Part shown: piece after piece, positions 8,374 to 17,202 of the stretch | How positions within the stretch are numbered: position 1 is the stretch's first letter | Layout of the letters: each line of letters starts with the position of its first letter | Origin: DATFMP01 sp035266845 | GTDB taxonomy: Bacteria; SAR324; JACQKK01 | Direction: 5' to 3' | DNA: 64,000 nucleotides | Assembly (NCBI GenBank): GCA_035266845.1 | Contig: DATFMP010000057.1 | Coordinates: 47,468-111,467 of the forward strand | The notes under the pieces: generated by a model | Told to the model about the DNA's origin: nothing | Database searches by the model: none | Seen by the model: only the letters and a program-made list of their open reading frames with translations | Program-made: the position numbers and the translations under genes

Positions 8374-9387
8374 TCATTGCGCTCCGCGCCGGTAGGCCCG
8401 CGGCGTCATGCCCGTCCAGCGCCGCACGGCCCGCACGAACGCGCTGGAGGAGGCATAGCCGTGGTGGAACGCGACCTCCTCGTTGGTGAGCGGTGAATGG
8501 CGCAGGTGCCATAGCGCCGATTCGCGCACGGTCGTTTCGAGCACCTGCGAGTAAGTGCAACTCGCGAAGCCGAGCTTGCGTTGCAGCGAGCGCGCGCTGG
8601 TGCCCAGCCTACGGGCCATCTGAGGCAGCGTGGGCAGGCGGGAACCCATCATCGTGAGCACCTGTTCCCGCACATCGCGCACGGCCTGCGGTTCCCCACG
8701 CGTGTCCCGCAGGGCCCGCAGCAACTGGACCTCGAACGCGTGCCGCAGGTGTAGGCTGGGCACTGCTGTTTGGTGGTCCATCTGGGCTGCGGTGAACTCG
8801 ATCCCGGTCGTCGGCCGGCCGAATTCCAGCGGGCATTCGAAGATGCTGCGATATTCGCCCGAGTGCGCCGGTTCCTGATAGGCAAACCCCGCCCGCACCG
8901 GCCGCAAGCGCGCGTCGGTAAACAGCCGCGCCACGTTCAGCAGGCCCACGATCGCCAGTTCGTAGTCGTATGGACTGGGCGGATCCACCGGGTCGGGGTC
9001 GTCCACGGTCACGACCGCACCCCCCCCGGGCAGCGCACGAACGGCCACGCGTATGCCGTCGGACATGAGGTGCCAGTATCGTGCATAGCAGTCAAGAACG
9101 CCCCACAGATTGTCCGCGTGCATCGCGGTATGCCCCACCAGGTCGGTGGTATCGCCGCGCACCTTCAGCCCTATCCTCAGGGCCAGGGCGGGATCTCCGG
9201 ACAGGCGCACCGCCTCCCGTACCAATGCGCGATGGCGCTGCAAGGCGATACGGTACTCTGCACCGCTGAGTTCGCGTTCGCTCAGACCCGCCGCCAGCAG
9301 CAGCGCCAACCGATCCGCACCTGCCTCCCCGGCAGCCAAAAGCACGGCCCGGCTCAGGGAAGTCACCACAGTCCGCTTGCCCACCAT
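8374..9387 (-). CDS. AraC-family regulator B (OruR-like)
   Basis: A 337-aa AraC regulator, exactly as long as regulator A when started at the ATG at 9387; the frame is open to 9720 but the extension has no counterpart. The N-terminal sensor domain includes HRALVREAVRLSGDPALALRI, parallel to the HRAVIREAVRLTGNPALGLEI-type stretch of A. The C-terminal domain has TLPQMARRLGTSARSLQRKL and then FVRAVRRWTGMTPRAYRR. The C-terminal DNA-binding halves of A and B are much closer than their sensor halves, suggesting similar operators but different signals. Divergent from small gene B. Confidence 0.88.
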   Translation of the reverse strand: MVGKRTVVTSLSRAVLLAAGEAGADRLALLLAAGLSERELSGAEYRIALQRHRALVREAVRLSGDPALALRIGLKVRGDTTDLVGHTAMHADNLWGVLDCYARYWHLMSDGIRVAVRALPGGGAVVTVDDPDPVDPPSPYDYELAIVGLLNVARLFTDARLRPVRAGFAYQEPAHSGEYRSIFECPLEFGRPTTGIEFTAAQMDHQTAVPSLHLRHAFEVQLLRALRDTRGEPQAVRDVREQVLTMMGSRLPTLPQMARRLGTSARSLQRKLGFASCTYSQVLETTVRESALWHLRHSPLTNEEVAFHHGYASSSAFVRAVRRWTGMTPRAYRRGAQ

Positions 9388-9430
9388 GACATTGAAGCGT
9401 CCTTGTCGCTTTGGCGCAATGCGGCAACAG

Positions 9431-9499
9431 ATTGGCATAAAATGCGACTGACGATCTAAAATTTTCTCTCTAAAATAATACAATTGCAATATTAAGTTG
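9431..9499. promoter_or_regulatory. AT-rich segment in the AraC B / small gene B gap
   Basis: Bases 9455-9499 are almost pure A/T, in strong contrast with the GC-rich surroundings, and follow an ATTGGCAT word (9431-9438) shared with the first module. An AT-rich island between divergent genes is a likely promoter region for one or both; no unambiguous -35/-10 pair can be assigned. Confidence 0.4.
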
Positions 9500-9683
9500 T
9501 GCACCCACGGGTCGTGGCCGGATGGTATCGCCACGCCAACGGAAAGCGTCCACTTGACCGTTGGCTTTTCGGCGAAACCATTGCATGTGCTTCCGGTCGC
9601 CCTGCACGGGTGCCGGGAGCAGGCGGGCTGCATGTGAGCGGACTGTGGGCACACACCCCCTGAGAACTCGCGCTGGAGGGAAC

Positions 9684-9908
9684 ATGAAACCGCCAGTGAA
9701 ATTGCATGATGGAACTGCACCGGCCCGCACCGAAACTGAGCCTAAGCCGCAATGCACGACGCAGCCTGACGAAATTATACGTACCATTGTTGAATTGCTT
9801 AACATGGAAGGAAGTAGTCAATTGAAGTTGCGTCTCGTTCACAGCATACTTTCGAACCACTTGAGCGGCAGGCCCCTAATGGAACTGGACGAGAAGCACG
9901 AAAAATAG
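9684..9908 (+). CDS. small protein B, paralogue of the protein at 8098-8304
   Basis: A 74-aa protein with a strong GGAGG ribosome-binding site four bases before its ATG. Residues 1-28 are polar and variable; residues 29-70 form the conserved part with IVELLN, GSSQLKLRLVH and LSGRPL. Codon use is noticeably richer in A/T than in neighbouring genes (attgaattgcttaacatgg-type stretches), which could mean acquisition by transfer. Family not recognised. It lies 120 bases upstream of the adenylate cyclase gene on the same strand and might be cotranscribed with it. Confidence 0.75.
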   Translation: MKPPVKLHDGTAPARTETEPKPQCTTQPDEIIRTIVELLNMEGSSQLKLRLVHSILSNHLSGRPLMELDEKHEK

Positions 9909-10028
9909 CAGCCTTCGGATTCGCGGCCTGCGGCTGCCCTCTCGACACGCCCGTCCATCCGCGCGAACCTGTTGCGAACCCCCCACGCCGCCACGCGGCG
10001 CACGCTTCCGCAACAGGGGACGATCCGC

Positions 10029-11918
10029 ATGGCCAAGCCCTTGCGCATCAGCAGGGAGGACCACTTCGCCGCTTCACCGGCGGTGCTGTGGGACCTGGTG
10101 GGCAACACGGATCACGTCAATCGCCTCATCGGCCTGCCCAAGGTCACGTTCGGAGCGCCTCAGGAGACGGCCGAGGGCGTCTTCCGCGCCGCAGCTACCC
10201 GCATGCTCGGCATCCGCCTGGACTGGCGCGAGTATGCGTTCGATTGGGTGCGCAACCAGAGCCACGCGGTGCTGCGCGTGTACCAGACGGGACCCCTGGA
10301 GCGCATCCGGATGGGTCTGGAGCTGACCGAGGAAGCGGACGGCTGCCGCATGCGGCAATTCGCGGAGGTCACGCCCCGCCGCTCCTGGCCCCTGGCCAGC
10401 CTCCCGGCACGGCTGATCACGCGCAAGAACATGGACGCGCTGTACCGCTTTTGCCTGGAGCACGTGCGGCTGCGCGCCGAGCAGCCGGAGCAGCCCTTCC
10501 CGCGCGCTCGCCCCACCCGTCATGTGCAGCGTCCGGCCCTGCAGGCCATGGGCGAGCGGCTGACGCGCACGACGCCCGCCAATCCCGCCGTGGTGCAGCG
10601 CCTGCTGGCGCTGATCGCCGAAGGCTCGGACGAGGAGGTGCTGCGCATGCGGCCGTTCGCGCTGGCCCGGCGCTGGGGGCTGGGCCGCGACGTGGTGTTG
10701 CGCGCATTCTTGCACGCCACCCTGGTGGGGCTGCTGGAGCTGGACTGGGAGCTGATGTGCCCCAATTGCCGCGTACCCAAGAGCGGCTTCCACACCTTCG
10801 GCGCGGTGGCCGAGCACTTTCACTGCGATCTGTGCGGCACGGAGTACGCGGCCGAGCTGGACCGCACGACGGAGCTGCGCTTCTCCGTGCACCCCAGCGT
10901 GCGGCAGGCGGAGGATGCCATCTACTGCATCGGCGGTCCGCACAACGGCGAGCACATTCTCGTGCAGCAGGGTCTGCTCCGCGGGGAGCGTCGGGAGGTG
11001 CTGGCAACACTGCCGTCAGAGCCCCTGCGAGCGCGCATCCTGCGCAGCAACGCCGCCCTTGCGCTGGTGCCCGACCCCAACGGAGCGGAGGTGCTTGCGC
11101 TGGGATACGATGGCGAGGCCTGGAGCGCACCGGAGCTGCGCTTCCGTCCCGGCCCGGTGCGGCTGACTTGGCGCAACGCCGGGCCGGCGGCCTGCATCGC
11201 CGTCATCGAAAAGGAGGTGTGGGACCCCGACGCAGCCACGGCGGCCCGCGTGATGGCCATTCCGGAGTTCCGCGCCATGTTTAGCGCGGAGGTACTGCAG
11301 CCCGGGCGGCAGATCGGCGTGCGCAACCTGTGCGTGCTGTTCACGGACCTCAAGGGCTCCACCGCCCTCTACGAGCACGTGGGTGATGCGCCGGCCTACG
11401 GGCGCGTGCACCGGCACTTCGACTTTCTCATCGGCTGCTTCAAGCACCACGAGGGCGGCATCGTGAAGACCATCGGCGACGCCGTGATGGCCAGCTTTCC
11501 CTCGCCGGGGGACGCCCTCCGCGCGGCGCTGGAGGTGCAGCAGCGCATTGGCGCCTTCAACGCGGAGCTGGCGCCGGCCGAGCCCATCGTGATCAAGATC
11601 GGCCTGCACCACGGGCCCGCCATCGCCGTGAATGCCAACGGGCAGATGGACTACTTCGGGCGCACGGTGAACATCGCCGCGCGGATCCAGGGGCTGAGCG
11701 AGGGAGACGACATCGTGCTCTCCGAGGCACTCTGGGCCGAGTCGGCGATCCAGGCTGTGCTGGCCGGCGTGCCGGTGGAGGCACAGGGCTTCCGGGCAGC
11801 ACTGAAGGGCATCGAGGGCGAGACGGCGCTGGTGCGCCTGCGCTTCACGGGCACGGGCACCGCCGAGGCGCCCGAAGCCACTGGCCGCAACGGGGCACCA
11901 CGCCTGTTCCGCTACTGA
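10029..11918 (+). CDS. START/SRPBCC - zinc ribbon - class III adenylate cyclase
   Basis: A 629-aa cytoplasmic protein. Residues about 1-150 resemble an SRPBCC/START-type polyketide-cyclase fold. The middle (about 170-400) matches the DUF5939-type region and contains a zinc-ribbon pair, CPNC (about 243) and CDLCG (about 265). The C-terminal class III cyclase domain (about 430-600) has both metal-binding aspartates (LFTDLKGST; GDAVMASF), the transition-state Asn/Arg in RTVNIAARI, and the Lys (IVKTIGDA) and Asp (MDYFG) that favour ATP. It should therefore make cAMP. A GGGGA lies eight bases before the start. Its end overlaps the convergent trkA end by 7 bases. Confidence 0.88.
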   Translation: MAKPLRISREDHFAASPAVLWDLVGNTDHVNRLIGLPKVTFGAPQETAEGVFRAAATRMLGIRLDWREYAFDWVRNQSHAVLRVYQTGPLERIRMGLELTEEADGCRMRQFAEVTPRRSWPLASLPARLITRKNMDALYRFCLEHVRLRAEQPEQPFPRARPTRHVQRPALQAMGERLTRTTPANPAVVQRLLALIAEGSDEEVLRMRPFALARRWGLGRDVVLRAFLHATLVGLLELDWELMCPNCRVPKSGFHTFGAVAEHFHCDLCGTEYAAELDRTTELRFSVHPSVRQAEDAIYCIGGPHNGEHILVQQGLLRGERREVLATLPSEPLRARILRSNAALALVPDPNGAEVLALGYDGEAWSAPELRFRPGPVRLTWRNAGPAACIAVIEKEVWDPDAATAARVMAIPEFRAMFSAEVLQPGRQIGVRNLCVLFTDLKGSTALYEHVGDAPAYGRVHRHFDFLIGCFKHHEGGIVKTIGDAVMASFPSPGDALRAALEVQQRIGAFNAELAPAEPIVIKIGLHHGPAIAVNANGQMDYFGRTVNIAARIQGLSEGDDIVLSEALWAESAIQAVLAGVPVEAQGFRAALKGIEGETALVRLRFTGTGTAEAPEATGRNGAPRLFRY

Positions 11919-12604
11919 TCTGCCGCGTTCTCCGCGGCCACCTCGCGCTCCTTCGCGGCAGCCTCGCCGTAGCGTTCGTCCAGCTCGCCCAGGTGCGTGC
12001 GGTGGGTAATCAGGACCACCTCGTCCTTCGCGCGCAGGGTGGTGCCGGGCTGGGGCAGGATGAACTCGTCCCCGCGGTACACGCACACGACCCGGGTCTG
12101 CGCCGGTAGTTCCAGAGCCTCCACGGCGCCCTCGGCGCCTTCGCGCACGCGGTAGGAGAAGAAGCGCGCGTCGCCCTTGACGTAGGTGGATAGCTCCAGC
12201 GCCTCTCGGCCCTCCACCATGTCCGCCAGCGTACGGGCGATGGTTTGGTCGGGGATGATCGTGTCGCTCAGGCCCAGTTCCGCGCAGATTTGCTGGTATT
12301 CAGTAGAGCTGATGCGGGTTACCACGCGCTCGAAGCCTAGCGAGCGGCCCACCAAACTGGCCAGGATGTTGTTCTGGTCGTTGTCCGTGAGACAGAACAG
12401 CAGATCCGCCTCCTTGGGGCCAGCCTCGCGCAGAATCGCCGGCTTGGTGCCGTCTCCGTGGATGAAGCCGCAGTCCAGCTCTTCGGAGATCGCGTCGATC
12501 TTGTCGCGGTCGCTTTCGATAATGACCACGTCGTGCCGACGCGCAATGAGGATGGGCGCTGTGGCCAGGGTCAACTGGCCTGCCCCGATGAACACAATGC
12601 GCAT
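11912..12604 (-). CDS. trkA: TrkA-type potassium uptake regulatory subunit
   Basis: A 230-aa single-module TrkA/KtrA protein: an N-terminal RCK Rossmann domain with IGAGQLTLATAPIL and the acidic residue of IIESD for the NAD/ATP ribose, then a TrkA-C (RCK_C) domain (about 140-215) with the typical VVCVYRGDEFILP. It forms the cytoplasmic gating ring of the TrkH channel. Enteric TrkA is a double-length tandem; the one-module form is common in other phyla. The start ATG overlaps the trkH stop by one base (TGATG), so the two are translationally coupled. Confidence 0.9.
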   Translation of the reverse strand: MRIVFIGAGQLTLATAPILIARRHDVVIIESDRDKIDAISEELDCGFIHGDGTKPAILREAGPKEADLLFCLTDNDQNNILASLVGRSLGFERVVTRISSTEYQQICAELGLSDTIIPDQTIARTLADMVEGREALELSTYVKGDARFFSYRVREGAEGAVEALELPAQTRVVCVYRGDEFILPQPGTTLRAKDEVVLITHRTHLGELDERYGEAAAKEREVAAENAADQ

Positions 12605-14070
12605 CAGCTCCGATCCTTTCGGCCGATCCAGGTGAACGGGTAGAGCAGCACGAGCACGGCCACCACCTCCAGCCGGCCCAGCAGCATGTCCAGGCACAGC
12701 ACCAGCTTCAGCCCCGCCGCCAAGTGCGGTCCGGTCACGCCCGTCGAGAGGCCCACGGTGCCCAGCGCCGAGATCACATCGAACAGCGCGTCCAGCGGCG
12801 GCGCGCCGGCCAGCAGGAAGGGTAGCCAGGAGCCGACGATCACCGCCAAGTACAGCACCACCACCGTGCCCACGCCCAGCATCACCTCCGGCGGCATGCG
12901 CTCGCCCGCCACCCGCAGTTGCACCACGGCGTGGCGGGGCAGGCTGGTGCGCACCACCAGCCACCAGGCCAGCCGCAGCAGCACGAGCAGCCGGAGGATC
13001 TTGATCCCCCCGGCTGTCGAGCCCATGTCCCCGCCGATGAACATGGCGGCCATCAGCACCAGCTTGGAACCGGCGTCCAGCCGCCCCGCCGGCAGCGTAG
13101 CGAAGCCCGCGGTGGTCTGGGCGGAAATCGCCAGCAGCGGTGCATCGGCGACGATGCGGCGCCAGCCGTACGCGCCGCTCCAGGCCATCGTGCCGGCCAG
13201 CAGCAGCGCGACGCAACCGGCGCAGATCAGCAGCAGCCGCAGTTCCCTGTCGCGCGGAAGCCGACGCCAGTCCTCGTTCCAGGCCCGGTAGTACAAGGCA
13301 AACGAGACCGCCCCGGCCAGGCAGATCAGCGTGGTCACGGCCTGCACGGGCCAGCCCCCCAGTCCCGCCAAGCTGGCATCGTAGCGGGAAAAGCCCCCCG
13401 TGGATACCGCCGCCAACGCGTGCAGCAGGGCGTCGAAGGGCGAGGCACCCGCCAGCCAGAGCGCCAGCCCGCCCACCACCGTGAGCACCAGGTACACCCG
13501 CAGCACGCGCTGGGCGCGCAGGCGCGTGCCCCCCACCAGGTCCTCCTGTGCCCCCTCCACCTCGGTGAGGCGCTTGGCTGCGTGCCCCGGCTCCAGCAGC
13601 AGCGCCAGGGCCAGCACGACGATCACCAAGCCCCCGTACCATTGCGCCCAGGCCCGCAGGAACAGGAACGTGGGCGGGTGTCCCTGCACGCTGGCCAGCG
13701 TGGAGAGCCCCGTGGTGGTGATGGCGGAGACGGCCTCGAACAGGGCATCCAGCCAGCCCAGGCCCGCGGCCTGGAACGGCCACACGAGCGCCAGCGCCCC
13801 GGTGCAGAACACCAGCACCACCACCACCAGCGCCTCGTTCACCTGGATGTGCGCGGGTACGCGCAAGCGGCTCAGCGCCCAGCCCCCCAGTCCCAGCACC
13901 GCCGTCACCACCGCCAGCCGCACGGCCAGGGGCCAGTCGCCCTCCAGTAGCGCAGGCAGCAGGGCCACGCCCGTCAGCCCCACCAGCGAAAGCGACAGCA
14001 GGCCGAAGTGCTTTAGCACCACCGGGCCGCGAACGGCATAGGCCAGCGTGGCGACGGGGCGGACAGGCAT
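12604..14070 (-). CDS. trkH: TrkH/KtrB-family potassium transporter
   Basis: About 488 aa, polytopic. The four pore-loop selectivity-filter segments of the TrkH/KtrB/HKT fold are visible: SAITTTGLST, AAVSTGGFS, SAQTTAGFATL and SALGTVGLSTG. It conducts K+ (with H+ or Na+) into the cell under control of TrkA. The ATG at 14070 has a GGAG six bases upstream; an in-frame ATG at 14082 lacks one, so the shorter start is preferred. Organised as trkH-trkA with a one-base overlap. Confidence 0.9.
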   Translation of the reverse strand: MPVRPVATLAYAVRGPVVLKHFGLLSLSLVGLTGVALLPALLEGDWPLAVRLAVVTAVLGLGGWALSRLRVPAHIQVNEALVVVVLVFCTGALALVWPFQAAGLGWLDALFEAVSAITTTGLSTLASVQGHPPTFLFLRAWAQWYGGLVIVVLALALLLEPGHAAKRLTEVEGAQEDLVGGTRLRAQRVLRVYLVLTVVGGLALWLAGASPFDALLHALAAVSTGGFSRYDASLAGLGGWPVQAVTTLICLAGAVSFALYYRAWNEDWRRLPRDRELRLLLICAGCVALLLAGTMAWSGAYGWRRIVADAPLLAISAQTTAGFATLPAGRLDAGSKLVLMAAMFIGGDMGSTAGGIKILRLLVLLRLAWWLVVRTSLPRHAVVQLRVAGERMPPEVMLGVGTVVVLYLAVIVGSWLPFLLAGAPPLDALFDVISALGTVGLSTGVTGPHLAAGLKLVLCLDMLLGRLEVVAVLVLLYPFTWIGRKDRS

Positions 14071-14282
14071 GGCGGGCTCCATGCGAAATCAGGGCGTTCA
14101 GCCGGTGGCGGCAAAGTGCGGGCTTCGCCCGATCATACCGATCCGCGCCCCCGATTGCAGGCCCCGGCCTGAACTCTGCGGTCGGGCCTTCGTGCACGCC
14201 AATTGACCCCTTGCCCGGCCCTGCATTAGGTTTGGCCAGCGCCCCGCGGCGCAGCCGTTCCACCCGCATGGGAGAGACCGCC

Positions 14283-15242
14283 ATGGCCAAGCCACCGCGC
14301 CCGACGGCACCCGACAGCACACCCGGCGCCGGAGCCGGCGCGGGCAGCGATCCCTCCTGGGACTGGGAGGAGGCTCGCTGGCGCGCCGTGGTGCAGAAGG
14401 TGCGCGCCGGGCGCTCGCTCAAGCCGGCGCGCTGGAAGGACGGCGCGCGGGTGGCCGTGGCGCTGTCCTTCGATTCGGATCACGAGAGCTGGGTGCTGCG
14501 CGATGGAGGCAACTCGCCAGCCGGGCTGGCGATGGGCCAGTACGGCGCACGGGCGGCCGTCCCCCGCGTGCTGCGACTGTTGGAGCGCTATGCCGTGCCG
14601 GCCACGTTCTTCGTGCCGGCCGTGATCGCGCAGCTTTACCCCGAGGAGCAGCGGCGCGTGGTGGGCGCGGGTCACGAGATCGGCATCCACGGCTGGATCC
14701 ACGAGCGCAACAGCAACCTGGCGCCCGAGGTGGAGCGCAACCTGACCCTGCGCAGCGCGGACGTGCTGACGGAGATCTGCGGCAAGCGTCCAGTAGGCAT
14801 GCGCACACCTTCCTGGGATTTCAGCCAGCACACGCTGGCCATCATCCGCGAGATGGGCCTGCTCTATGATTCGTCCCTGATGGCCGACGACGATCCCTAC
14901 GAGCTGCTGGAGGACGGCCGGCCCACCGGCGTGGTGGAGCTGCCCCCGGAGTGGATCCGCGACGACTTCCCCTACTTCAACTTCGACCGCTTCAGCGGGC
15001 TGCGGCCGCACACGCCGCCGGAGGCCGTGCTGGGGATCTGGCGGGCGGAGTTCGACGGCGCCCTGGCCGAGGGCGGGCTGTTCCTGCTCACCATGCACCC
15101 GCAGGTGATCGGCCATCGCTCGCGCGTGGCCATGCTGGAGGAGCTGATCCGCTACATGCGCTCCCATGCCGGCGTCTGGTTCGCCACCCACGCGGAGGTG
15201 GCCGCCTACGTAAAGGCCCAGGCACCGACGACGGTGCTGTGA
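14283..15242 (+). CDS. polysaccharide deacetylase (NodB fold, PuuE/HP0310-like)
   Basis: A 319-aa protein without signal peptide. NodB motifs: SFDSDHE (about 62-68, with Asp-x-Asp in place of the usual Asp-Asp), HGWIHE with His136 and His140 as metal ligands, RTPSWDFS, and the C-terminal FLLTMHPQVIGHRSR with a conserved His. This pattern matches cytoplasmic NodB-fold enzymes such as PuuE-type allantoinases and Helicobacter HP0310 rather than secreted peptidoglycan deacetylases. Substrate unresolved. Start chosen at 14283 because a GGAGAG precedes it by eight bases. Confidence 0.82.
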   Translation: MAKPPRPTAPDSTPGAGAGAGSDPSWDWEEARWRAVVQKVRAGRSLKPARWKDGARVAVALSFDSDHESWVLRDGGNSPAGLAMGQYGARAAVPRVLRLLERYAVPATFFVPAVIAQLYPEEQRRVVGAGHEIGIHGWIHERNSNLAPEVERNLTLRSADVLTEICGKRPVGMRTPSWDFSQHTLAIIREMGLLYDSSLMADDDPYELLEDGRPTGVVELPPEWIRDDFPYFNFDRFSGLRPHTPPEAVLGIWRAEFDGALAEGGLFLLTMHPQVIGHRSRVAMLEELIRYMRSHAGVWFATHAEVAAYVKAQAPTTVL

Positions 15243-15265
15243 ACGGCAGGCCCACGCAGCGCCCC

Positions 15266-15580
15266 CTAAAGCACCGCCTCGTTCACCTGCACCACGGGGG
15301 TGATGTCCGTGAAGTTGGGAATGTCCGCGAACAGCCGCTCTCCGTGCTCGCGGAAGGCCTCCTTGTAGTTGTCCATGGTCTCAAAGGTCAGCGTGCCGAT
15401 GCACACGTAGATCGGCGGGCTCTTGGGCTTGGGGCCCACGAAGCCCTTGTCCACGCGGATGTCCACCAGACCGTGATTGGCGAAGGCCTCGCGGGTCATA
15501 TCCATGTGCTGCTTGGCATAGTAGGCGACGTCGAACCGTGCGCCATCCCGGTAGGGGTACATCACGCTGACTCGGATCAT
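15266..15580 (-). CDS. EthD-family protein
   Basis: A 104-aa dimeric alpha/beta-barrel (ferredoxin-like) protein of the EthD family: MIRVSVMYPYRDGARFDVAY followed by YAKQHM, the usual start of this family, and a C-terminal FADIPNFTDITPVVQ. GGAG precedes the ATG at 15580 by six bases. EthD proteins accompany ether or aromatic degradation, but many are of unknown role. It stands alone between convergent and divergent neighbours. Confidence 0.82.
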   Translation of the reverse strand: MIRVSVMYPYRDGARFDVAYYAKQHMDMTREAFANHGLVDIRVDKGFVGPKPKSPPIYVCIGTLTFETMDNYKEAFREHGERLFADIPNFTDITPVVQVNEAVL

Positions 15581-15774
15581 GGAGGCTCCAGATGGAAGAT
15601 TGGCCCGTCGCGGGCTCTGTGGGCATGCTGCCAGGGCCGCCGCCTGGTCGCAACCGCGACGCCGGCGACCCCTCTGGTGGCTGTGCGATGAGCGATTGAC
15701 GGGCACGCAGACACCCCGCTAGTCTGTCGCAACGCGCGGCGTGCGCACCCCATTCCTCTGCACCTGAGGCGGAC

Positions 15775-17148
15775 ATGACCGATTCGCTTTCTCCTGCGGC
15801 TCAGCAGGACATCGCCAGCCACCTGCACCCCTATACCAACCTCGCGCGCCACGAGGAGGTGGGGCCGATGGTGCTGACCCACGGCAAGGGCATCTACGTC
15901 TACGACGAGCAGGGACAGGAGTATATCGAGGGGCTGGCCGGCCTGTGGTGCACCGCGCTGGGCTTCGGTGAGGAGGAACTTGCGCAGGCGGCGCTGGAGC
16001 AGATGCGCAAGCTGCCCTACTACCACACGTTCGCGCACAAATCGCACCCGATGGCCATCGAGCTGACCGATCGGCTCAAGGCCTCGGCGCCCACGCCGAT
16101 GTCCAAGGTGTTCCTGGTCAACTCCGGCTCAGAGGCCAACGACACCGTCATCAAGATGGTCTGGTACTACAACAATGCACTGGGCCGCCCGCAGAAGAAG
16201 AAGATCATCTCCCGCATCAAGGCCTACCATGGCGTCACGGTGGCCAGCGCCAGCCTGACGGGACTGCCCGCCAACCATCGCGACTTCGACCTGCCCATCG
16301 CGAACATCCTGCACACGGATTGTCCGCACCACTACCGCTTCGCCCAGCCCGGCGAGAGCGAGGAGGATTTCGCCACGCGGCTGGCGGCGAACCTGGAGCA
16401 GATGATCCTGAACGAGGGGCCGGACACCGTGGCGGCGTTCATCGCCGAGCCGGTGATGGGTGCCGGCGGCGTGATCGTCCCCCCGCGCACGTACTTCGAG
16501 AAGATCCAGGCCATACTGCGCAAGTACGACGTGCTGCTGGTGGCCGACGAGGTGATCTGTGGCTTCGGGCGCACAGGCAACTATTGGGGCTGCCAGACCT
16601 TCGACATCCAGCCGGACATCCTCACCTGCTCCAAGGCCATCACCTCGGGCTACCTGCCCATGGCCGCGATCATGATCTCCGAGCCGGTCTACCAGGGCCT
16701 GCTGGAGGAGAGCCGCAAGATCGGCGTGTTCGCGCACGGCTTCACGCAGTCCGGCAACCCCACCTGTGCCGCGGTCGCCGTCAAGACGCTGGAGCTGATC
16801 GAGCAGCGTGACGTGATCGGCCACGTGCGACAAGTTGCACCGCGCCTGCAGGAGGGTCTGCGGGCCTTCGCCGATCATCCGCTGGTGGGCGAGGCACGGG
16901 GCGTGGGCCTCCTGGGCGCACTGGAACTGGTGGCGGACAAGGCCACGGGCCGGCCTTTCGATCCGGCGCAGCGCGTGGGCTTTTACTGTGCGGAGCGCGC
17001 GCAGGCCCACGGGCTCATCTTGCGGCCCATGGTGGATACGATCGGCTTCTGTCCACCGCTCATCATCGAGGCCGCGCAGATCGATGAGATGCTGGCCCGC
17101 TTCGGCCGGGCACTTGATGAAACCCTGGCCTGGGTGCGCCAAGCCTGA
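15775..17148 (+). CDS. class III omega-aminotransferase (PLP)
   Basis: A 457-aa class III aminotransferase. Evidence: GLAGLWCTALGFGEEEL, the PLP phosphate-binding NSGSEAND, the AYHG motif, AEPVMGAGGVIVPP, the cofactor aspartate in ADEVICGFGRTG, and the Schiff-base lysine Lys287 in SKAITSGYLP. The pattern and length match pyruvate-dependent omega-transaminases (Chromobacterium CV2025 type) and putrescine aminotransferase SpuC. It transfers the amino group of a diamine or beta-amino acid to pyruvate; exact donor not determinable. Start 15775 follows the family start. Monocistronic by context. Confidence 0.9.
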   Translation: MTDSLSPAAQQDIASHLHPYTNLARHEEVGPMVLTHGKGIYVYDEQGQEYIEGLAGLWCTALGFGEEELAQAALEQMRKLPYYHTFAHKSHPMAIELTDRLKASAPTPMSKVFLVNSGSEANDTVIKMVWYYNNALGRPQKKKIISRIKAYHGVTVASASLTGLPANHRDFDLPIANILHTDCPHHYRFAQPGESEEDFATRLAANLEQMILNEGPDTVAAFIAEPVMGAGGVIVPPRTYFEKIQAILRKYDVLLVADEVICGFGRTGNYWGCQTFDIQPDILTCSKAITSGYLPMAAIMISEPVYQGLLEESRKIGVFAHGFTQSGNPTCAAVAVKTLELIEQRDVIGHVRQVAPRLQEGLRAFADHPLVGEARGVGLLGALELVADKATGRPFDPAQRVGFYCAERAQAHGLILRPMVDTIGFCPPLIIEAAQIDEMLARFGRALDETLAWVRQA

Positions 17149-17202
17149 GCCAAGGGGTGCAACAACGCCGCCAGTGGCGCGCGTCTTCCCGCCCGGCTCC
17201 CT

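Noticed and set aside
8374..9720. 448-residue version of AraC regulator B
   Set aside because: The first 111 residues are not similar to its 337-residue paralogue and cross the AT-rich promoter gap.
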